A stretch of 64,000 bases of DNA from Lingula anatina (Eukaryota > Brachiopoda > Lingulata > Lingulida > Lingulidae): assembly GCF_001039355.2 (NCBI RefSeq), contig NW_019774624.1:62001-126000 (forward strand). Reading direction: 5' to 3'. Shown piece after piece: positions 27,801 to 36,800 of the stretch (within the stretch, counting starts at the first letter, position 1; every line of letters begins with the position of its first letter). A program made the translations under genes and the position numbers. The notes below the pieces were generated by a model that searched no databases, was not told the origin of the DNA, and saw only the letters and a program-made list of their open reading frames with translations.

Positions 27801-30800
27801 ATCCGTTTCTTCAGGTATGAATGGTAAGACATTCTTTTGTGATGTGCTGGTTTATCATTTTTTGTTCATATTAAGTTGGTTACTAACCAGAACATCTGGG
27901 ACGAGAATGCAACACATGGTGGTTAGAATGGACCAGTTACATCACAAGTTGTTAGAAAGAAAACATTTCTCTTAAGTTCATAAACATAGACTTTTTGTAA
28001 AAAGAGACCTCCATTTTGTAAAACAGAGACTAAAAAGGTCCCCCCCCCCTTCCAAATTTCTCAGAAGGCCATCGCAGCAGTCACCCATCAGTATGCATTT
28101 TTGTTGCTTGTGTTTCTCTGTGAAATGAGGGAGTATCCTAAATTGCCCAAAGCAGTATCACTTCATATCCAAACACCATTTCCTTGAAACTACCAGGGCA
28201 ATGACTCAAAGACAACCATTGATGTCTTCTGTACCAAACAATTGCTTTGAAATAAAACGGCCTTCCATTTCTCTAAACATCTTTGGAGATCCTTTCCCTC
28301 TGTGCAGTTTGTGATTACTTCTGATCCCAAGTTATTTGAATATAGCTCCCAGAAAAACTTCCACAGCAACTTTTTAAATTCCCAGTTAAGGTATCCCTGC
28401 TGGTAACAGTTGTTTTGAAACATGGAGGCCTTAAACTTATCCAAAATGTTACCACTCTCAGCAACAAATTTTATCTAGATTTTCAGCTTGTATTAAAGGT
28501 TGCGTGTGTATAAAAATTAAACCACCAAAAATTGAAAATTGACCGTGTATTTCCTTTTAATTTTTTAGGACTTCCAGAAAACTGTCACAGCAAGGACTTC
28601 AAGCATGTATGAAATAAAATAACACCAGAAATTGAAAATTGATAGTGTATTTTCCTTTAATTTTCCAGGACTCCCAGAAAACTACCACAGCAAAGACTTC
28701 AAGCCTCCCACAGATATTCCTTGTATCATACAGCTGCTGTGTGAGAAACATGAAGGTCTCACAGTGGAGGCCAAGGGGATAAAAGAACACTGGTGGAAGC
28801 CTTATATTAAGAAGCTTTTTGACAAAAAGGTAAGTGATTTTGTGGAGCAGGTGGCAAGTTGAACCCGTCTGTAGTTTGTAGGCCTAGCTTTACAGACACT
28901 ACTTGCATGCACGCAAGCATGTTCATACACACACACGTACGCATGGGCGCACGCATTCACATACACATGAAAACGTGGCAAAAGAGTTAGGTGTCATAAT
29001 GTTTGATTTGCCTTCTGTGTTGCCCTGAATTTTATCTGATTTTTGCATAGCCCAGCTTATGATATGACATTATAAGATTGCCCACAGATGACCAAGAAAG
29101 ATAAATAGCTAATTAAAATGGAAAAAAAAAATAGATTCAAAAGCTAAAAATGGACAAAATTGGGTATATCATATAGACTTTTGAAAGAAATTTTGTTTTA
29201 CCGGAATAAAACAAGAAACAGTTGGGACTATTTCGTGGTAAAAACACTGCATCTTGTACCTCTAAATGCCTGGTTAATTGAACTGATATCTCAAAATTTC
29301 GTCATAACACTGCTTATATAAAACCATGGTAAACCTAATGGTGTTATCGAATCCTTGTTCCACCCAAGTTTATTACCCTAAAGAAAACAATGAGAAAACT
29401 ACACCTGAAGGAACAACAGAAGGTGACCTTGTGGTAATAGACTCTAACCTAATGAAAGGCTGATTAGTTTTTCCAATGCTGGTTTGACGCATGTTACATA
29501 ATCAGAGTGAATTGTTGACGTCATATTGTGTCTGGACTTGCATGACCTCCGGGTAAGATGACCCGGAGGTCGACAGCCACCATTGTCCCCACTGTCTGTC
29601 ACTTTCGATGACAGATCGGGGAGACCCAGTTGACAGGGGCTGAGGCTATATTAGGTTGTAAACATGGCTGGAGGATCAAGGATGAATAGGACAGAATAAA
29701 CATGTTTCTTTCTGTGATTTATATGTCAGACTGCGAGACAGGCAAGTAAGGTTTGAGCATGGTTACCCAATTTTGTACCATGGCATGTTTATAAATGACA
29801 ACAGACTTTTAAATGTACTTGAAAAAGATTGTTTTACTTTACTTCACTAAGAATTTGCAAAGGTATTGATGAAGGATTATTTCCCCCCTCTAAGTTAATA
29901 GCTGACACTGTATGGGAAAATATTAGTAAAATTATTGCTACCAGTGCTTTACTGTTTTGCTCTTGAATAATGCAAATTGCAGCATGTCAATGAAATTTGA
30001 AGTCCTCATGCTGAGGAAAATGAAGTAGACTTTACACTTCATGATTTTTTTCTTTTTAGTGTAATAAAAAACCTAGTGTATACTACAAAACCGAGGTTTC
30101 TATAAGCACACTTTTTGGGATCTTGAAGCCTTTTGTCCCCTTTCATATTGAGCACTGTTTTAGCCATATAGCCTATATACACTTTGAGAGGTCCTAATAC
30201 AATATTATACAACAAGGCATTTTTCTGTCTTTTGTAAGTTCTCCACAAGCTTTGTTCCTGCTTTTTTAAAAAATAAATTAAGGGAGCATTCAGAACTAGT
30301 TGTTAGTCCTGGGATCAAATATGGGTGACCCACTTGAAAGCATGCCACATAATTCCCTAAGAGAATAGATTCCCCGCAGGGATTATGGAGTAAGCTTTCG
30401 AGTGGGTCGGCAGCATTTGATCCACGGATCTGTTGGTCAGCAGATCAACTTTGGTTGTAAATGGAGTCTAAATCTCTGTTTAGGTAATTCTCTTGCATGA
30501 TATCAACCCTTAAAGTGTGAAAGAAACCTTTTATTTAAAAAAATATGGAAAAAGAAAAGCATCCCTCCCCAATTTTCTTACATGATGACCAAAATCCAGT
30601 AGAAACTCTCGACATTAAGAACCATAGTGTCGGTTCTTTAAAAGCACCTTGTATGTTTTCAACATGGCTGACATGCAAACTATAGATCCATCATGGTCTT
30701 TCTTTCAGCTAGATTCATTATTGTCTAAGTAATAGCAGGAGGTATGCCTGTTTGGTTTTTATTCTCTTGGCTTTAGAAATGTAATGATAACATCAATAAT

Positions 30801-33800
30801 ACATCAAAGAGGGCTTAAAGACAAACACGCTATAGAAGCAAGTATGCTGGGCCTGATTCTGGGTCAAGTGTATATTTTGAATAAAACATCAGTCCGGGTG
30901 ATAAGTATGCGATTAATTGATTTTTCCATCATTTTACATATGTAGTATTTTGAAAATATCTGTATAAATATTAAACAAAAAAAGTGTGTGTTTATAAATC
31001 ATAACACAAATTAGTCTTATGCAAATAGTACCTGGATTAGTTAATTGTGGAAAGAGATTGATTATTGTCATTATTTTTTGGGGTTTCTTCCAATGTAGTC
31101 AAGACCACCGAGTTTAAGCAGAAAAATTGAAATGATATGTTATTAGTAGAATGGACCCTGGAGAGAACTGCATTGTGATTGGTTGGTATTTGAGAAGATA
31201 ACTTGTTTGGTATCAAAACAGCATATCATAACAGGTCTTTAAAAATCAATAACTGCTTGTTGAAGAAGAAAAAGAGATATTATTACGATCTGCCACTGAG
31301 CCTTGTATCCTGTTGCCGTGTAATGTTAGGAGAAGAAAGGCATCATATCCTTAAAATAATATCGGACTGGGTTCTATGGTTGCGTTTTTCAAAACAGTAA
31401 TTATACCACTGTTTAAACATGATTAAAATTCTTGCACGAAATAACCAAAACCTGAGGGGGGGGGGGGGGGGGGAGTTAAGGAAAAAGGCCCATGTAGAAG
31501 TTATGTAGGCACAGGTTTCCTGCTTTTTTGTTGCTTTCTTTAACAGGGAGAGAAAACTTTGCCTGTCATATTCGTGTGTATGTTCACACACAGGACTTAC
31601 TCAAACTGGTGGTTGGTCAAAATGTTATAGTGATAACTGTGCCCACTAGGTGTATATAACTAGCTGTCAACTATCATTAGTCCTCCTCTCTTCCAACTGT
31701 CAACTAAAGAAAACTGTTCAGTTATTTTTCGTTAATGCATCACAGATTTGATAAAATTTTGGTTATTTTGTCATAAAAAAAGAAATATGCTACTCTTTGT
31801 TCATTGGTGCTCTGTACCAATCTTGCAACATGTTATATGTGCATTGCAGTTTGGAAGGGGACCTTTATTTAATCAGAGACATCCAATTACATTATAAGGG
31901 TATACGCAATTATGTAAAATAGGGGGAGCATGCCTTTTTTAACTATGTTTAGGTAAAAACATTCATGCAGCATAACTAGTAATTATTGCCTTTTTATGTA
32001 ATTTTTTCCAGACACTAAAAGGGAAGTCTGAGACATTAACAGGAATTTTAGATGTTGGAAGTTTTGAAGCAAATAGGTAAGTAAAAGAATGTAAATTTTG
32101 TTAAGTAATGATTACAAGTCTAATGTCAGAGTATATTGTAACTGTTTTTCCCATCAAAATACTCACAACATTTTGCACATGAAGGGAAAAGAAACAGATT
32201 AAAGACTTAGGTTAACTTGTGGTCAAATTGATCCAGTCGGTTTGACTTAAACAAGAAAAAAAAACTTAACCACAATAAATGCTATTAGTTGCCAATATCA
32301 ACACTTGATGTTTTGTACTTTAAAAGTGCTTTTCTTTTTTGCACAATGGGTTTTGATATTGCCAGGGGAGATGGAAATATATTTCCAAGTAGACTAAAAA
32401 CACAATGCAAAAAACAATGCATAATGTCTGCATGATATATTGCATTGAGTATTGTATTCTACAGCACTGCATGAGAAAAAAATTAAACATATTATGTAAT
32501 CATATTTAGCTTGCAGCTAATTTACTTCATGCTCAATGCAATTTGTGCAGCATTACATCAATTTTCATTTTCTGCTTTCAGTAAAGCAATAAATAATGCC
32601 TACGAAGAATACGTCCTAGGGGTCGGGGATTTTGACGAGCGCATCTTTCTGGGCGAGGACGCGCATGAGGAGATTGGGACACCCGCCAAGTTACAAGTTT
32701 ACAATCCAGGAGAGCTTTCGGAGAAAATGCGGAATCTTCATCAAAACTTTGATAGTGTGAGTAAAAAAAAAACGTCAGAATAAAGGGTTTTGGCCGATGG
32801 CTAAAAATGGTTGCTTTGATGAAGGAAATGTTGCGCCAAGTTGTCATTAATTTAATGGAAAAAAAGGGGGAAAAAAGCTTTGTCTGAAAAATAGTGGCAA
32901 TTTGTCTATACTAAGAAATGCCCCACAGTGAACCAGGAGTTTTAACATTTGTGAATTGTTTTTGAGTCAAGTTTATAAGTTTATTGCAGAAATCTCAGCA
33001 AACATTGTGTAATATTCAATGCCTGGAGTGGCGCCGCATCAACATTGCTCTCCACAGTCATTTCAGTGGCAGCTCTGTTTTGCCTGATATTCTATAACTT
33101 GGTTCAGCTTCTCAGTGGTAAATTTAATGTTTTGGAAAAACTTTAGCTTTGTTTGCCTCCAGTCGCAATTTGTGGAATTTATGACAAGCTCTGTGGGAAG
33201 AGGAAGACTTGAAATTTAATCGGGGAAAGTTGTAGCAGGAGAAGAAAAATGTTTTTAAAGTGTCTCCAATTTTATCGCCAGTCCAAGATCCTTGCCCCCT
33301 CAACCCCACTTACAGGGAGGCGGTACTTAAAAGACAAGGACCCGTCAGTCACTCCTGTATCCACGGCAACACAAAGCGTTAGCAGACTACAGGCACTACT
33401 GTCAGGAAGAAAGACAAGCCCAAGTGAAGAGTTACTGGAGATTTTTGGGTAAGTCTCAAATAAGAAAGTTTTAGGTTTAGCAAAATTTAAGGTTAATTTT
33501 TTTAGATAAAGAAATATCAAATGTTTTATAATTTTTGCCAGTGCTACTTACTTGTTAATTTGTGGCCTATTTGAAAAATATAAAAAAACATACTTTGCTA
33601 TTCAAGGGAAACTTGTGTTTATGTTCATAACTCAAAATCTCATGACAGTTACACAGACGCACTTATTTGAATGGCAACCTACATAATTGATCAAGTTTTA
33701 AAAAAGTGCTTTTGTCCCCCTCCCCCAACACTTTTGCCAAGCTAAATATTCAATTAACACTTGCTTCAATATGCTATCAGGGACTGCTCGAAGGACCCAA

Positions 33801-36800
33801 CAGAAGATATTATTCAGAGGGTGAAAAAAATGGGAGAGGTTTTCTGTGAAAATTATGCCAAGCCATCAGAAGACCATCCTGGTTCTCACATAGACTTTGC
33901 CAAGAAGAGGCTACAGCTCGGAGAGAGCCTGTATTATAAAGTACTGGAGAATGTGATGGTGAATGAAAAAAGGCGACTGGGTGTAAAAGATGACAGATTT
34001 GATTTTACGGTAAGTTGGGAGACCTATTGTCCTTATTCACATCAGCAGCAGGCAGAAGATGAGCATTCTCACTCACGTGTCACATATACTGTGAAGATAG
34101 AGGGTTTTGTTGCCCTGTGTCTATCAGAAATGTTAAGAAAATTCAAACCTTTCTAAAATGATACACATGTACTTTTTTATGTTATGACAAATGAAATGAG
34201 AGTGGTACAAGAATCTCCCTCTCTCTGTCTCTCTCTCTAACTGATGGGTCACCTAAGCAATAATAGATTTCAAACTGGATGTCAAATAATCCTCAAACAC
34301 TACACTCGCACCTTGGAGAATCAGTCATGGCGCAGATCAAAATTGTAGAGAAAACAAGCATTGGGAGTTTGATATTTGTTTTGTGAAGAGCAGATGGATT
34401 GAAGTTATGTATTTCCCCATTTCAGAACCTACTTGAGCAAGATGTGTTTCATAAGTCCCTCTTTGCCTGCTGCCTGGAAATAGTGATATTTTCTTACAAT
34501 TCACAGAGGTATGTGTTCTTTCTTTCTCAACCCCCCCCCCCCCCAACCCTGGCCAAAAAAGGCCTTATATTCATACATTGATACATTGATTTAAATTGCT
34601 ATAATTTTCAACCATTAAAACACTGAAATTCACACAACTGTAGATATTTCCATAGCCATGGAATGAAGACAATTTTCACTTCATTTTCAGAACTTCTTTG
34701 TGCCCACTGTGCCTTACCCCATTTCCCTATTGCAAAGTGAGAGATGTTTTAATCAGAAAACAATATTGGAAAGCAATTTTTTTTTAAATTTAATTTTCAG
34801 AACTTTCCCATGGATTGTGGATATATTTGACCTTAGTCCTTACTACTTTTACAAAGTGATAGAAGTATTAATCAGGGCGGAAGACGGTCTCTCAAGAGAC
34901 GTGGTGAAACATCTAAACCATGTAAGTTGATAAGTTTTTTGATTAATTTTTGGCAAGAGATTGTGACTGACAGTTAAAATTGGCCATGAAATTGAAATGG
35001 CAATTTCGTAGTTAAGTAGTGCTTATCTTACATAGACAAGTAGAATATTAAAACAGAAACAGTACATAGAAATTGAGTTTTAAAAAAGTATAGCACTTCT
35101 CATTTGGCTACTTGTTTTGTAGCTTTAAGACAAGAATTTTTCTCTGTCTCAGTTTTATATCCTTTGGCATGACTGATTAGCAGTAGGAAACCTATATGCA
35201 AGGCTATAAATGTACGCTTAACCATGTGTATCAACTGAAACTGAAAATTTTGTCTAATTTATTTACATGTTTATTTATGTTTCCAATCATATATTTTAAT
35301 ATTTTCACAGATTGAAGAAAGCATCCTAGAGAGTTTAGCGTGGAGGATGGATTCACCTCTATTTGACGCCATCAAAGCCCAAGGTGGAGTTCCAACTTGC
35401 GAAGAGGTAAATCTGGCTCTGTTTCAGTGCAGCCAGTCATGACTATCCTCCCATAGATAATACTATACTTCATTAAAATTTGAATGATATGTATAATACC
35501 GTACGAATAATGTTATATGTAAAGCAATAGAAAAAGGAATGGAAGTTCTAATTTTCCTCCCTAGGTGGCGCTGCCTAGCCAGATAGATGGTGGGTCCTCC
35601 AGTGGTACGTCTAATCTGCTAAGTTCTCCCATCATGCACCCCCAGCTCAGGAGAGTCATGGGAGAGAGCAGGGTGCAAATTAAAAAAGGTGAGAGCGAAG
35701 CTCTTAATATTTATTTTGTTGTTGTTATTCTTAAATTTTGAATTTTGGCTTTAATCTGGAGAATGATTAAACTAATAGATGTCAACTGATTCCAATGGCA
35801 TGATATATATTTGATATATCTTGCAATTAAAAGCAGTTGAATTGCACAGTAAGATAATTGTAGAAGAATTGTTGGAACAATTGAAGCCAAATGAGAAATG
35901 TGAAAAGTTATAGATTGAGATGTGAAAAATTTAGATAAAAGTTACAGATGAAGAGTTATCAGGTATTTTGAACATATTCTGGCATACAATGGGTGTTAAG
36001 AGAATTTTAGTTCCAGATGAATTATGATAACACACAATTTTTTTCTAATTTATCAGTTGAGCCCATGCAGTCTCCGACTGGTCCATCTGCTGCAGATCGC
36101 TTCAGTTCGCCTGCTCCAGGATCAGCCAAGAGGCGTCTCTTCACTGGGGGCAGCGTTGGGACCCAAGCACAGCAGATCATTACACTACAGCAGGCACAGA
36201 CATCAGATGGCAGACAGGTAAAATGTGTTATTGACTTAAGATGAATACCTCAAACTGGTTTGCTGTTAGTATATGGTGAAAGGCTGGAAAGGTCTTGTTA
36301 AATGAACAATAACCAATGTGTGTCAAAAGTTTTTTGAATAATATGCTGAAAATTGGCTTCCATAGGTGTTTTCCATATGTGGCAAAAGGAATTGTTGATA
36401 ATGGTATATAAATATTTGTTTTTCAGTTTCTTTATCTGTATTATTATTGACTTATTTATTATTATGATTCGTTTTATTTAATCAATTTTTAAATCTTTTT
36501 TGTTATCAGATACTGATCCCAGTCAGCATCATCCCCAGTTCTAATACCAGTGGTGGAGATGGTTCTTCACCGGCATCCAAGGGGGCCACGTCTGCCAAAA
36601 CGAACAAAGCCAAGAAGGGCGGATCTTTAGCTTTGTTCTTTAGAAAGGTATCTGATGATTACCCTTCTTCGTTGCTTGAACCAGAAGTGCTGAAAGTATT
36701 TTATACAATATCTGGACATTCAGACTGACGGTTGCGGTGAATGGTTATATGCCCCCACCACCACCACCATCTATACCTATTGCTATTTTTCCTTAATGAT

